Origin: Alphaproteobacteria bacterium
Lineage (GTDB): Bacteria; Pseudomonadota; Alphaproteobacteria; UBA8366
DNA: 64,000 nucleotides
Reading direction: 5' to 3'
Assembly (NCBI GenBank): GCA_009377445.1
Contig: WHUA01000001.1
Span: 1,028,725 to 1,092,724 of the forward strand
Shown: piece after piece, positions 33,906 through 42,081 of the stretch
Position numbering within the stretch: position 1 is the stretch's first letter
How the letters are laid out: every line of letters starts with the position of its first letter
Translations under genes and position numbers: made by a program
Notes under the pieces: generated by a model
What the model saw: the letters and a program-made list of their open reading frames with translations, nothing else
Database searches by the model: none
Told to the model about the DNA's origin: nothing

Positions 33906-34604
33906 ATGACCAGCAAGTATCATCTGATCAGCTCGGTTACTTGACCCTGGGTCCAGCGCGCCGTGATCGTTTTGCGTGCAAAAGCCGTCAAGTTCGACGT
34001 TACCTATATAAACCTTCGCGAAAAGCCCGACTGGTTCCTGAAGATCTCGCCGCACGGCAAGGTCCCCGTGCTCGACGTCGATGGGGAGCCGCTTTACGAA
34101 TCCAACGCGATCTCCGAGTTCCTGGACGAGACGGTGAAGCCGCGGCTGCACCCCGAGGACCCGGTCAAGCGCGCGCGCAACCGGGCCTGGACCGACTTCC
34201 TGCCCGATTTCGCGAAGGGGCTCAGCGGCATCTACTACACCAAGTCCAAGGAAGAGGTAGCCGAGGGCGTCAAGGCGGCGCCCGCCCGGTTGACCAAGCT
34301 CGAGCAGGCCATCGCCCGCGAGCGCGGCAACGACGGCCCCTATTTCAACGGCAGGGCGCTGTGCATGGTCGACGCCGGCTATGCGCCGTTTTTCCAGCGC
34401 TTCGCGATCGCCGACAGCAAGCTGAAGACCGGCGTGCTCGACGCCTTTCCGCTGGTGAAGGCGTGGTCGAAGGCGCTGCTCTCGACAGATGAGGTGACCG
34501 GATCGGTGGCGCCGGAGTTCGACGAGGCCTTCGTCGCCAATCTGAAGCGCCGCGAGTTCTACGTCGGCACGCTGTTCGACGCACAGTCGGCGGCGGCGGA
34601 CTAA
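33906..34604 (+). CDS. Glutathione S-transferase with in-frame TGA at the active site; candidate selenoprotein
   Basis: 232 aa if UGA is read as selenocysteine. The ATG at 33906 has GGAAGGA 6 nt upstream. Codons then give MTSKYHLISSVT, TGA (33942-33944) and PWVQRAVIVL, which matches the GST/omega-like active-site motif with C-P-x-x-Q-R, the TGA taking the place of the catalytic Cys (residue 13). The frame stays open to 34604 and carries cis-Pro HGKVPVLD, the LYESNAISEFLDE glutathione site and a full helical domain. A conventional caller would start at the GTG at 33963, which removes the first strand and active site. A hairpin fit for a SECIS follows the TGA. Alternatives are a pseudogene or a sequencing error (TGC or TGT read as TGA). 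No selA, selB, selC or selD is in the window. Confidence 0.72.
33956..33979 (+). promoter_or_regulatory. Putative bacterial SECIS hairpin
   Basis: 6-bp stem GCGCGC / GCGUGC (one G-U pair) closing a 12-nt loop CGUGAUCGUUUU. The loop begins 17 nt after the UGA and has a G in its second position, both within what is accepted for bacterial SECIS elements. The inner CG/CG pairs could shorten the loop to UGAU. A small competing hairpin, CUG-GGUC-CAG, lies closer to the UGA. Confidence 0.5.
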
Positions 34605-34617
34605 CGTCGCGGATGGA

Positions 34618-34646
34618 CCCTCTCCGCCCCCTCCGGGCGGAGAGGG
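34618..34646. terminator. Bidirectional terminator-like hairpin
   Basis: 12-bp perfect stem CCCTCTCCGCCC / GGGCGGAGAGGG with a 5-nt loop, between the convergent GST and NTF2-like genes. Confidence 0.6.
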
Positions 34647-34657
34647 AGTTTATGGAT

Positions 34658-35032
34658 TCAAATCACCGCCTTGCGGTAGGAGCGCTTCGCCGCGATCAGC
34701 CCGTCGCGGAGCGTCAGCACGTCGACGATATGCGCTTCGTACGGCTTGCCGTCCACGGGCGTTCCGGTGGTCACGGATTCGACCACCGCGAGCGCCGGGG
34801 AGACGGTGTGCCTGATCTCCGCGAAATGCAGGTCGGGGACCCGCTCGAAAATCGTCGCGGCGAGCTTCTTCGCCGCGTCCCGGCCGACCGCCCGCTCGCC
34901 ATAGGGCTTGCTGCCGAAGGACGATTCGAAGATCACGTCGCCGGTGAACATGGCCGCGATGCCGTCGAGGTCATGCGCGTCCCACACCGTGTTGAAGCGC
35001 TGTATGAACGCTTCGCCGTCGAATTGCGTCAT
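34658..35032 (-). CDS. NTF2-like/SnoaL-like domain protein
   Basis: 124-aa cone-shaped alpha+beta fold of the nuclear transport factor 2 superfamily: helical start FNTVWDAHDLDGIAAMFTGDVIFE, then AEIRHTVSPALAVVESVTTGT and VDVLTLRDGLIAAKRSY. Members include ketosteroid isomerases, polyketide cyclases and many uncharacterised proteins; the catalytic role cannot be set. Possibly transcribed behind the LysR-type gene (50-bp gap, same strand). Confidence 0.78.
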   Translation of the reverse strand: MTQFDGEAFIQRFNTVWDAHDLDGIAAMFTGDVIFESSFGSKPYGERAVGRDAAKKLAATIFERVPDLHFAEIRHTVSPALAVVESVTTGTPVDGKPYEAHIVDVLTLRDGLIAAKRSYRKAVI

Positions 35033-35082
35033 GGGTTTCCTCCGTCTGCCTTCTCGAATTGTCGGGAGTCCAGTCTACCGGA

Positions 35083-35979
35083 TTATCCGTCGGCCGGAGC
35101 GATCTCGCGAAGCAGCCAGTCCCGGAAAGCGGCGATTTTGGGCTCGCCCGCGCGCACCTCCGGCGACACCAGGTAATAGGCGTCCTCGCGCGGCAGGGCC
35201 CGGTCGAATGGCGCGACCAACCGGCCCAGCGCCAGCTCCTCCTCGACCAGCTCGCGCGCCACGATGGCGACGCCGGCGCCGCTCGCCGCCGCCGCGAGCG
35301 CGAAATTCGTCGTCTCGAACAGGGCGGTGTGCGCCGGCTGAATATCCGCTGCTCCCGCGCCGGAAAGCCAGAGCTGCCAGTCGTCCGGCCGCGCTTCGGA
35401 TATCAGCAGCGTGTGGCGGGCGAGATCGGCGGGGTGGCGGAGCGCGGGCTCGCCCCGCGCCAGCGCCGGGCTGCAGACCGGCACGATGGTCTCGCCGAGC
35501 AGGCGGTCGCAGCGCAGCCCCGGCCAGCCGCCCCGGCCGTAGCGGATGCCCGCGTCGATCCCTTCGCGCACGAAATCGACGGTGCGCATGCCGGTCGAGA
35601 CGTGAACCTGGATCTCCGGGTGCGCCTTCTGAAAGCGCGGCAGGCGCGGGATGAACCAGCGCACGGCAAATGTCGACAGCATGCTGACGGTGAGCACGCC
35701 GGTCTGGTTGCTGGCGTCCAGCGCCGTCAGGGCCGCCTCGATGCGGGCAAAGCCGTCGCCGAGGCCCGGCAGCAGTATCTGCCCGGCCTCGGTCAGCACG
35801 AGCTGGCGGTTGACGTGGCGCAGCAGGGTGACGCCGAGCGCGGTTTCGAGCGAGCGGAGCTGATGGCTCACCGCCGACGGGGTCACGTTCAGCGCCTCGG
35901 CCGCCCGCTGCACGCTCCTGTGCCGGGCCGTCATCTCGAACGCCCTGAGCGCGGTCATCGGGGGCAGGGGACGGGGCAT
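35083..35979 (-). CDS. LysR-family transcriptional regulator, GcvA-like
   Basis: 298 aa. N-terminal winged helix-turn-helix (LRAFEMTARHRSVQRAAEALNVTPSAVSHQLRSLE, split: residues 10-44), then a type 2 periplasmic-binding-like effector domain with FIPRLPRFQKAHPEIQV and DAGIRYGRG, characteristic of the GcvA subgroup. The gene faces away from the DinB gene at 36175; the 195-bp gap between them could hold its operator. Confidence 0.88.
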   Translation of the reverse strand: MPRPLPPMTALRAFEMTARHRSVQRAAEALNVTPSAVSHQLRSLETALGVTLLRHVNRQLVLTEAGQILLPGLGDGFARIEAALTALDASNQTGVLTVSMLSTFAVRWFIPRLPRFQKAHPEIQVHVSTGMRTVDFVREGIDAGIRYGRGGWPGLRCDRLLGETIVPVCSPALARGEPALRHPADLARHTLLISEARPDDWQLWLSGAGAADIQPAHTALFETTNFALAAAASGAGVAIVARELVEEELALGRLVAPFDRALPREDAYYLVSPEVRAGEPKIAAFRDWLLREIAPADG

Positions 35980-36174
35980 TGCTTGCTGATATTTGTTCAG
36001 TCTCGTATCGGCATGATGACCTGAAAATAACAGATTTTAGGGAATAGTGGGACTCCGTGCCTGAGAATAATTCATGCATTTCTGAAACATCGTCATTTTG
36101 AGGCCGGCCGCGGCTGCGCTACCCTCGACGCCTGGGACAAGTCGGGACTTAGTCGGGACAAGGAGGTGACGATC

Positions 36175-36684
36175 ATGCTGCTTCCCTATATCCGGAGGAT
36201 GGCGCTGTATAACCAATGGGCGAACGCGCGCCTATACGCCGCTTGCGCGGACCTGTCCGATGCGGAGCGCAAACTGGCCCGCAAGGCGTTCTTCGGCTCG
36301 ATCCACCGCACGCTGAACCATCTGCTGCTGTGCGACCGCATGTGGCTGTCGCGCATCGAGCCGGGCCGGACGCCAATCACCGATCCGCTCGACACAGAGC
36401 TCTACACCGATTTCGCCGACCTCCGGCGCGAGCGCGAAGCGCAGGACGAGGCGATCATCGCCTATGTGAATGCGCTGAGCGAGCAGTCGCTCGGCGAGAT
36501 GAAGCGGTACGCCAACGCGTCCGGCCAGCCGCAGGAGACGCGGCACGGCACCATCCTGCAGCATTACTTCAACCACCAGACCCACCACCGGGGCCAGGTG
36601 CACGACATGCTGACGCAGACGATGGTCGCGCCGCCGCCGCTCGACCTGATCTATTTCACCCGGGTCGTGCCGGAGGCGGCGTAG
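36175..36684 (+). CDS. DinB-family protein (putative metal-dependent hydrolase/thiol transferase fold)
   Basis: 169 aa four-helix bundle. Metal-binding His residues are in RTLNHLLLCDRMWL and HYFNHQTHHRGQVHDML, with YNQWANARLY at the N-terminus. Family members range from DNA-damage-inducible proteins to mycothiol or bacillithiol transferases; the role here is unknown. AAGGAGG lies 8 nt before the ATG at 36175; the GTG at 36166 overlaps that site and is unlikely. Confidence 0.86.
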   Translation: MLLPYIRRMALYNQWANARLYAACADLSDAERKLARKAFFGSIHRTLNHLLLCDRMWLSRIEPGRTPITDPLDTELYTDFADLRREREAQDEAIIAYVNALSEQSLGEMKRYANASGQPQETRHGTILQHYFNHQTHHRGQVHDMLTQTMVAPPPLDLIYFTRVVPEAA

Positions 36685-36693
36685 CGCGCCCGC

Positions 36694-37917
36694 CTATTCC
36701 GCGGGCGCGGCGGCCGGCCGGCCGGTGACCGCGGCGGTGCGCGGCAGCAGCAGGACGGCGAAGAAGATCAGGGTGGCGGCACCGGCCATCACCAGGAAGA
36801 GCGCCGAGAAGCCCCAGCTCGAATGGACGCCGGCGATGATCGGCACCGCCGTCGCCGCGACCGAAAGCGTCACGATGTAGCGCACCGCATAGATCCGGCT
36901 TCGCCATTCGCTGCGCGTGATGCGCGCGACCAGCACGTCGTTGATCGGGATCTGGCCGAAGACGACGAGCATGAAGCCGAAGGCGACCAGCAGCGCTGCC
37001 ACGCCGGTGAGGTTCAGCATGATCGCGAAGAACACCGCCTGGAAGCCGGCGACGGCGGCGAAGACGACGCGGACCGAATAGCGGTCCACCAGATAGCCGA
37101 CGACGAGCTGGGCGAAGGCGGCGAGCGCGAAGACGAGGAAGGCGTAGCCGCCGACCGCGGTCGCGGTGCTCGCGATGTCAGTCAGCCGCTCGTCGAAGAT
37201 CTTCGGCAGGGCGAAGGTCGTGCTCTGGAAGATGATGCCGCCGACCGCCGTCGAGAAGATGATGATCGAAAAGACCCGGACCAGCGTGGCGCGGTCCAAG
37301 GTCAGCGTCCCTGCCGCCGCCTTCTTCGCGGCGGCGCCGCTGGCTATGTCGGCCGCGCGGGCATGGCGGTCCGAATAGACGAAGGCCGCGTAGGCGAGGC
37401 CGAGCGCGATGGCGAGGACGCCCGGCGCGATGAAGGCGCTGCGCCAGCCGACCGTGTCGATCAGGTAGCCGGTGACCAGCGCCGCCGCGGCGACGCCCAT
37501 GTTGCCGAAGATGCCGTTGACGGCGAGCGGCACGCCGGTTTTTTCGCGCCCGTGCACCACCATGGCGATGCCGACCGGATGGTAGATCGCGGCGAACACG
37601 CCGACGGTGAAAAGCCCCATGCCAATCTCGAGCGGCGTGTCGGCGAAGGCGGTGAGGATCGTGCAGAGGCCGATGCCGACGAAGAAGATCGTCATCATCC
37701 CTTCGCGGCTCCATTTGTCGGCGAGCCAGCCGGCCGGAATGGCGCAGACGCCGAAGGCGACGAAGCCCGGCGTCGCGTAGGGGATCAGCTCGGCATAGGT
37801 CATGTTCCATTCCGTCGCCAGCCGGAGCGCCGCCACGGTGGCGAACACCAGCATGCAGAAATGGTCCAGGAAATGGCCCATGTTGAGGAAGAAGAAGTTG
37901 ATTCGATCCCGATCCAT
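36694..37917 (-). CDS. MFS transporter
   Basis: 407 aa with about twelve membrane segments. MFS signatures are AGWLADKWSREGM in the loop after segment 2 and FTVGVFAAIYHPVGIAM in segment 4. Resembles the other MFS gene at 39014 (similar FYHP/FHPADYA block), so the two may be old paralogues. Substrate unknown. GGGAGGACTC precedes the ATG. Divergent from the AraC-type regulator, which may control it. Confidence 0.86.
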   Translation of the reverse strand: MDRDRINFFFLNMGHFLDHFCMLVFATVAALRLATEWNMTYAELIPYATPGFVAFGVCAIPAGWLADKWSREGMMTIFFVGIGLCTILTAFADTPLEIGMGLFTVGVFAAIYHPVGIAMVVHGREKTGVPLAVNGIFGNMGVAAAALVTGYLIDTVGWRSAFIAPGVLAIALGLAYAAFVYSDRHARAADIASGAAAKKAAAGTLTLDRATLVRVFSIIIFSTAVGGIIFQSTTFALPKIFDERLTDIASTATAVGGYAFLVFALAAFAQLVVGYLVDRYSVRVVFAAVAGFQAVFFAIMLNLTGVAALLVAFGFMLVVFGQIPINDVLVARITRSEWRSRIYAVRYIVTLSVAATAVPIIAGVHSSWGFSALFLVMAGAATLIFFAVLLLPRTAAVTGRPAAAPAE

Positions 37918-38000
37918 GGAGTCCTCCCACCGCCGGAATGCACCGTTGGGCGAAGTCTGCGCCTGTCTTCGGCGGCGATCTTGCGATATATTGCCATTGA

Positions 38001-38801
38001 ATGTCGCGTACCGGACAAAAGCCGCCCTACCTGAACCCGGAGGTGCAGCGCCTCGAAGCGCTGCCCCAGCCGGTCGTCGCCTATCGCCGCGACCTGGCCG
38101 ACGGCGAGACCATTCCGCCGCACCGCCACCGCCGCGCCCAGCTCGTCTACGCCAGCGAGGGGGTGATGACGGTGACGACGGCGGACGGCGCCTTCGTCGT
38201 CCCGCCGCAGCGGGCGGTCTGGCTGCCCGGCGGCGTCGAGCACCGGATCGACGCGCGGGGCCGGGTGGCGATGCGCACGCTCTATGTCGGCATCGGCGCC
38301 GCGCCGGACTTGCCTGCGGAGGTCTGCGTGCTACATGTTACCTCCTTGCTGCGGGAGCTCATTCTCGCCGCCGTCGACATGCCCCAGTCATTCGCGCCGA
38401 ACAGTCCCGAGCACCGACTGATGTCCGTCATATTCGATCAGATCCGCGCGCTGCCGGTGGCGCCCCTGGCGTTGCCCATGCCGAAGGACCGGCGGCTCCG
38501 AAGGGTGGCGGAGGCGCTACTCGACGATCCGGCGGACGGACGCGGCCTCGAGCAATGGGCGCGCGTCGTCGGCGCCAGCGCGCGCACGCTTGCGCGCCTG
38601 TTCCAGCACGAGACGGCGATGTCCTTCCGCGCCTGGCGGCAGCAGCTCCGCCTGCTGCGGGCGATGGAGATGCTCGCCGCCGGGCAGTCGGTGACGACGG
38701 TGGCGCTCGATCTCGGCTACGACAGCCCGAGCGCGTTCACGGCGATGTTCCGGCGCACGCTCGGCACCACGCCGCGGCGCTATTTCGGCGAGGCGGCCTG
38801 A
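38001..38801 (+). CDS. AraC-family transcriptional regulator
   Basis: 266 aa. N-terminal cupin domain ([18 protein letters not shown]) and C-terminal double helix-turn-helix ([42 protein letters not shown]). This subgroup often represses or activates a divergent MFS gene; here one starts 84 bp away on the other strand, so mutual regulation is a fair inference. DUF1289 and a second MFS gene follow on the same strand. Confidence 0.9.
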   Translation: MSRTGQKPPYLNPEVQRLEALPQPVVAYRRDLADGETIPPHRHRRAQLVYASEGVMTVTTADGAFVVPPQRAVWLPGGVEHRIDARGRVAMRTLYVGIGAAPDLPAEVCVLHVTSLLRELILAAVDMPQSFAPNSPEHRLMSVIFDQIRALPVAPLALPMPKDRRLRRVAEALLDDPADGRGLEQWARVVGASARTLARLFQHETAMSFRAWRQQLRLLRAMEMLAAGQSVTTVALDLGYDSPSAFTAMFRRTLGTTPRRYFGEAA

Positions 38802-38805
38802 CCGG

Positions 38806-39027
38806 ATGGCGAAGTACCCCTATCCCACCACGCCCTGCGTCGCGGTCTGCCAGATCGATCCGAAGACCGGGTTCTGCCTCGGCTGCTTCCGCACGCTGAA
38901 GGAGATAGCCCAGTGGGGCAAGTTCACCGAGGACGAGCGCGAAGGGCTGCTGCCCGAGCTCGACCGCCGCAAGGAGGATGACCGGCGGCGCTGGGAAGAG
39001 AAGCGGAAGCGCGATGGCGACCGTTGA
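38806..39027 (+). CDS. DUF1289-family small Cys-rich protein
   Basis: 73 aa. Four Cys in the family pattern: [20 protein letters not shown], likely a metal or Fe-S site, followed by [17 protein letters not shown]. Often found near oxidoreductases or transporters; no defined function. Starts 4 bp after the AraC gene and overlaps the next MFS gene by 14 bp, so the three are coupled. Confidence 0.87.
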   Translation: MAKYPYPTTPCVAVCQIDPKTGFCLGCFRTLKEIAQWGKFTEDEREGLLPELDRRKEDDRRRWEEKRKRDGDR

Positions 39028-40273
39028 CCAGGGCGCGCTCGGCGGCAAGCCGGCGGCGGCCGGCCGCGACACCAAGGTCATCGCGCTGATCTCGGCCGGG
39101 CATTTCTTCAGCCATTTCTATCTCCTTGCGCTGCCGCCGCTGTTCCTGTTCCTGCAGCAGGATTTCGGGGTGAGCTACGTGGCGCTGGGCCTGGCGCTGA
39201 CCGCCTACAACCTGATCGGCGGCGTCATCCAGGCGCCGGTCGGCTTTCTCGTCGACCGGATCGGCGCGCGGCTCCTGCTGCTGCTGGGCTTCGGGCTCAA
39301 CGCGGTGGCGGTCGGGCTTATCGGCGTGGTCGACGGCTACTGGATGCTCGTGGCGCTCGCCGTCCTGGCCGGCATCGGCAACAGCGTCTTCCATCCCGCG
39401 GACTACGCCATCATGTCGGGCACCGTGTCGGAAGCGAAGGTCGGGCGTGCGTTCGGCATCCACACCTTCGCCGGCTTCTTCGGCGGCAGCGTGGCGCCGA
39501 TCACCATGGGCGTGATGGCCGCGGTGTGGGGCTGGCGCGCGGCGCTGATCGTCACGGGCGCCGTGGGGCTCGCCGTGCTCGCGGTCATGGCGGCGAACAG
39601 CGCGGTTCTGGGCCAGGCGGCCCCCGGCACGAAGCGCGGCGGGCACGCGGCGGTCAACGACGGCGGCGCGGCACGCCGCGGCTGGTCGCTGCTGCTGACG
39701 CCGGCCATGCTGCTGTTCTTCGCGCTGTTCTGCGCCATCACCTTTACCACCAGCGGCATCTACGCCTTCACGATCAACGGCCTGATCGACCTGCACGGCA
39801 CGCCCTACACGCTCGCCAACGCGGCCTTGACCGCTTTCCTGTTCGCCAGCGCGCTCGGCGTGCTGCTCGGCGGATTCTTCGCCGACCGCATGGGACGCCA
39901 CGACCTCGTGGCCTCGGTCGCGCTGATCGTCGCCGCCGCGACGATCGTCGTGCCGGCGTTCGTGCCGCTCTCGCCGGCGGCGCTCATCTTGGTGATGGCG
40001 GTATCGGGGCTCGCCTTCGGCGTCGTGCAGCCGGCGCGCGACATGATGGTCCGGGCGATCACGCCCGGCACGGAGATGGGCAAGGTCTTCGGCTTCCTCT
40101 CCGTCGGCATGAGTCTGGGATCGAGCGTGTCGCCGCTGCTGTTCGGCTGGTTCATGGACGCGGGCCGGCCGGATGCCGTCTTCATTGCGGCGGCCGCGTT
40201 CATGATCGTCACCCTGCTGGCTGCCCTCGCCGGTCGCTTCGTCGGCGCCAGATCCGGCCTCGCGCGCGCCTGA
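39014..40273 (+). CDS. MFS transporter
   Basis: 419 aa, about twelve membrane segments. [18 protein letters not shown] in segment 1, [15 protein letters not shown] after segment 2 and [15 protein letters not shown] in segment 4 place it near fosmidomycin-resistance/oxalate-type MFS proteins, though the substrate is unknown. The ATG at 39014 lies inside the end of the DUF1289 gene; an in-frame start at 38978 would overlap more. End of the AraC-DUF1289-MFS unit. Confidence 0.87.
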   Translation: MATVDQGALGGKPAAAGRDTKVIALISAGHFFSHFYLLALPPLFLFLQQDFGVSYVALGLALTAYNLIGGVIQAPVGFLVDRIGARLLLLLGFGLNAVAVGLIGVVDGYWMLVALAVLAGIGNSVFHPADYAIMSGTVSEAKVGRAFGIHTFAGFFGGSVAPITMGVMAAVWGWRAALIVTGAVGLAVLAVMAANSAVLGQAAPGTKRGGHAAVNDGGAARRGWSLLLTPAMLLFFALFCAITFTTSGIYAFTINGLIDLHGTPYTLANAALTAFLFASALGVLLGGFFADRMGRHDLVASVALIVAAATIVVPAFVPLSPAALILVMAVSGLAFGVVQPARDMMVRAITPGTEMGKVFGFLSVGMSLGSSVSPLLFGWFMDAGRPDAVFIAAAAFMIVTLLAALAGRFVGARSGLARA

Positions 40274-40294
40274 GGCGTTAACCATTTCCCCCGA

Positions 40295-40350
40295 TTGCGG
40301 TAGCGTTAAGCTTTCGTTATATTGCGGCGCACATAATTGCTGCGCCGCAA
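40295..40350 (+). promoter_or_regulatory. Promoter and operator-like inverted repeat of the PhaJ-like gene
   Basis: TTGCGG, 17-bp spacer, TATATT (40318-40323). A perfect 10-bp inverted repeat TTGCGGCGCA-N9-TGCGCCGCAA (40322-40350) starts at the -10 box and covers the expected transcription start. TGC-rich sites are bound by the PHB regulator PhaR in some alphaproteobacteria, so PhaR control is possible but unproven. Confidence 0.55.
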
Positions 40351-40386
40351 AATACGCCAAGGCGGCTGGGAAAGGGACAAGCCTAT

Positions 40387-40863
40387 ATGGACATGGAAGC
40401 GTTCGACCGGCATGCGCATCTGCATGGCTACTTCATCGAGGACCTTTCGGTTGGGATGAAGGCGTCATACGCGAAGACCATCACGGAAGCCGACATCGTC
40501 ATTTTCGCGGGCATATCGGGCGATAACAATCCGCTGCACCTGAACGAGGAATTCGCCCGCGACTCGATGTTCAAGGGACGCATCGCGCACGGCATGCTGA
40601 CCGCCGTGTTCATCTCCACGGTGCTCGGAACCAAGCTTCCCGGACCCGGCTGTATCTACCTGAACCAGGAGGTCAAGTTCCTGGCCCCGGTCCGTCCGGG
40701 CGAAACCGTGCTGACCGAGGTGACGATCGCCGACATCAACCTGGAGAAAAGCCGGGCCGTCGCCAAGTCGATCTGCACCGTCGCCGGCAAGACGGTCGTC
40801 GAAGGCGTCTCCACCCTGCTCGTTCCCTCACGCAATAAAATGAAAAAGCGCCAGGCCGCCTGA
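40387..40863 (+). CDS. MaoC-family (R)-specific enoyl-CoA hydratase, PhaJ-like
   Basis: 158-aa hot-dog protein. The hydratase catalytic dyad is in FAGISGDNNPLHLNEEFA (Asp and His), and GRIAHGMLTAVFIS follows. PhaJ enzymes hydrate enoyl-CoA from beta-oxidation to (R)-3-hydroxyacyl-CoA for PHA synthase. A general MaoC role in acyl-CoA metabolism remains possible. Preceded by a promoter with a perfect inverted repeat; followed by a hairpin and ribF. Confidence 0.85.
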   Translation: MDMEAFDRHAHLHGYFIEDLSVGMKASYAKTITEADIVIFAGISGDNNPLHLNEEFARDSMFKGRIAHGMLTAVFISTVLGTKLPGPGCIYLNQEVKFLAPVRPGETVLTEVTIADINLEKSRAVAKSICTVAGKTVVEGVSTLLVPSRNKMKKRQAA

Positions 40864-40937
40864 GGCCGAGGCCCCGGGTTCGTCATTCGGCGCTAAACAA
40901 ACGCCGCCCGGCCCGCTATATCTTTGCGCGCGCGAGA

Positions 40938-40966
40938 GCCGGCCCAACTTTCTGTCCCGGGCCGGC
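40938..40966. terminator. Hairpin upstream of ribF
   Basis: 8-bp stem GCCGGCCC / GGGCCGGC with a 13-nt loop in the gap after the PhaJ-like gene. No T-run; it may separate the two transcripts or structure the ribF leader. Confidence 0.35.
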
Positions 40967-40983
40967 GCGGCGGACCGAGGGCG

Positions 40984-41931
40984 ATGCGTATTCTGCGTCA
41001 TTATGAGACTGTGCCGGGCGACGCGCGTGGCGGTGTTGTCGTGCTGGGCAATTTCGACGGCGTGCACCGCGGCCACCAGGCCGTGATCGGCGCCGCGGCG
41101 GAAGACGCCGCCCGGCTCGGCGCGCCGCTGGTGGTGGTTACGTTCGAGCCGCATCCGCGCCGCTTCTTCCGGCCCGACGATCCGCCCTTCCGTATCACCC
41201 CCTTCCGCAGCAAGGTCATCCAGCTCGGCGCGCTCGGCGTGGACGTGCTGCTGGTGCTTCGCTTCGACCGGGCGATGTCGCAGATGCCGGCGGAGGACTT
41301 CGCCCGGAACGTGCTGTTCCGGGCGCTGGCCCCGCACCAGATCACGATCGGCTACGACTTCCATTTCGGCCACCAGCGCCGCGGCAACCCCGCGATGCTG
41401 AAGGCGCTGGTTCCGGACCCGGCCGGCTGCGCTGTGAAAGTGGTCGAGCCGGTCGCCACCGCCGACGGCGAGGTTTATTCCTCGACCCGCATACGCGAAT
41501 ACCTCGCGGGCGGCAAGCCGGGCCACGCCGCCGCCCTGCTGGGGCGGCCGTTCGAGATCGAAGGCCGGGTCGTGAGCGGCGACCGGCGCGGCCGGACGAT
41601 CGGCTTTCCGACGGCGAACCTGACGCTGGGCGGCTACCTGCGCCCCGCCTACGGCGTCTATGCCGTGCGCGCGGGGCTCGGCGAGGAGTGGTTCGACGGC
41701 GTCGCCAATCTCGGCGTCCGCCCCACCGTGGATGGGCGCAAGCTGCTTTTCGAAACCCACCTCTTCGGCGTCGACCGCGACATCTACGGCCAGCACCTGC
41801 GGGTCGCCCTGATCGAATACATTCGGCCGGAACGCCGTTTCGACGGGCTCGACGCGCTGCGCGCCCAGATCGCGGAAGACTGCGCCGCGGCGCGCCGGAT
41901 TCTGCGGACCAGGGCGGCCGGCGCGGCTTGA
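40984..41931 (+). CDS. ribF: Bifunctional riboflavin kinase/FAD synthetase
   Basis: Makes FMN and FAD. 315 aa. N-terminal adenylyltransferase domain: GNFDGVHRGHQ (HxGH-like), GYDFHFGHQRRGN and STRIREYL. C-terminal flavokinase domain: GDRRGRTIGFPTANL and GVANLGVRPTVDG. The ATG at 40984 gives MRILRHYETV; an in-frame start at 40924 would include the upstream hairpin. ribF-ileS-lspA is a widespread gene order. Confidence 0.95.
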   Translation: MRILRHYETVPGDARGGVVVLGNFDGVHRGHQAVIGAAAEDAARLGAPLVVVTFEPHPRRFFRPDDPPFRITPFRSKVIQLGALGVDVLLVLRFDRAMSQMPAEDFARNVLFRALAPHQITIGYDFHFGHQRRGNPAMLKALVPDPAGCAVKVVEPVATADGEVYSSTRIREYLAGGKPGHAAALLGRPFEIEGRVVSGDRRGRTIGFPTANLTLGGYLRPAYGVYAVRAGLGEEWFDGVANLGVRPTVDGRKLLFETHLFGVDRDIYGQHLRVALIEYIRPERRFDGLDALRAQIAEDCAAARRILRTRAAGAA

Positions 41932-41964
41932 CCGGAGCATTTCCCCGTATAGGATGGCGCGCCT

Positions 41965-42066
41965 AGAGCAACCTGCGTCCTATCGGACGCAGGTAAGTTG
42001 CTCTAACCTTTTTAAGCAGATCAATTTACCTGCGATCAGGTGGCCACCTGATCGCAGATTGATCTG
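41965..42066. repeat. Two palindromic elements in inverted orientation before ileS
   Basis: Element 1 (41965-42004): AGAGCAAC/GTTGCTCT and CTGCGTCC/GGACGCAG arms with a GTAA bulge. Element 2 (42017-42066): CAGATCAAT/ATTGATCTG outer arms, a TTAC bulge, and a 14-bp loopless palindrome. Reverse-complementing element 1 aligns it with element 2 (AGAnCAAyTTACCTGCG), so they are two copies facing each other. The ribF-ileS gap is otherwise empty. Confidence 0.75.
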
Positions 42067-42081
42067 GCGGAAAACGAAGCG

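Noticed and set aside
33963..34604. GST starting at the GTG at 33963 as a normal gene
   Set aside because: This form lacks the first beta strand and the active-site motif and has no ribosome binding site, while the ATG at 33906 has both a good site and conserved sequence.
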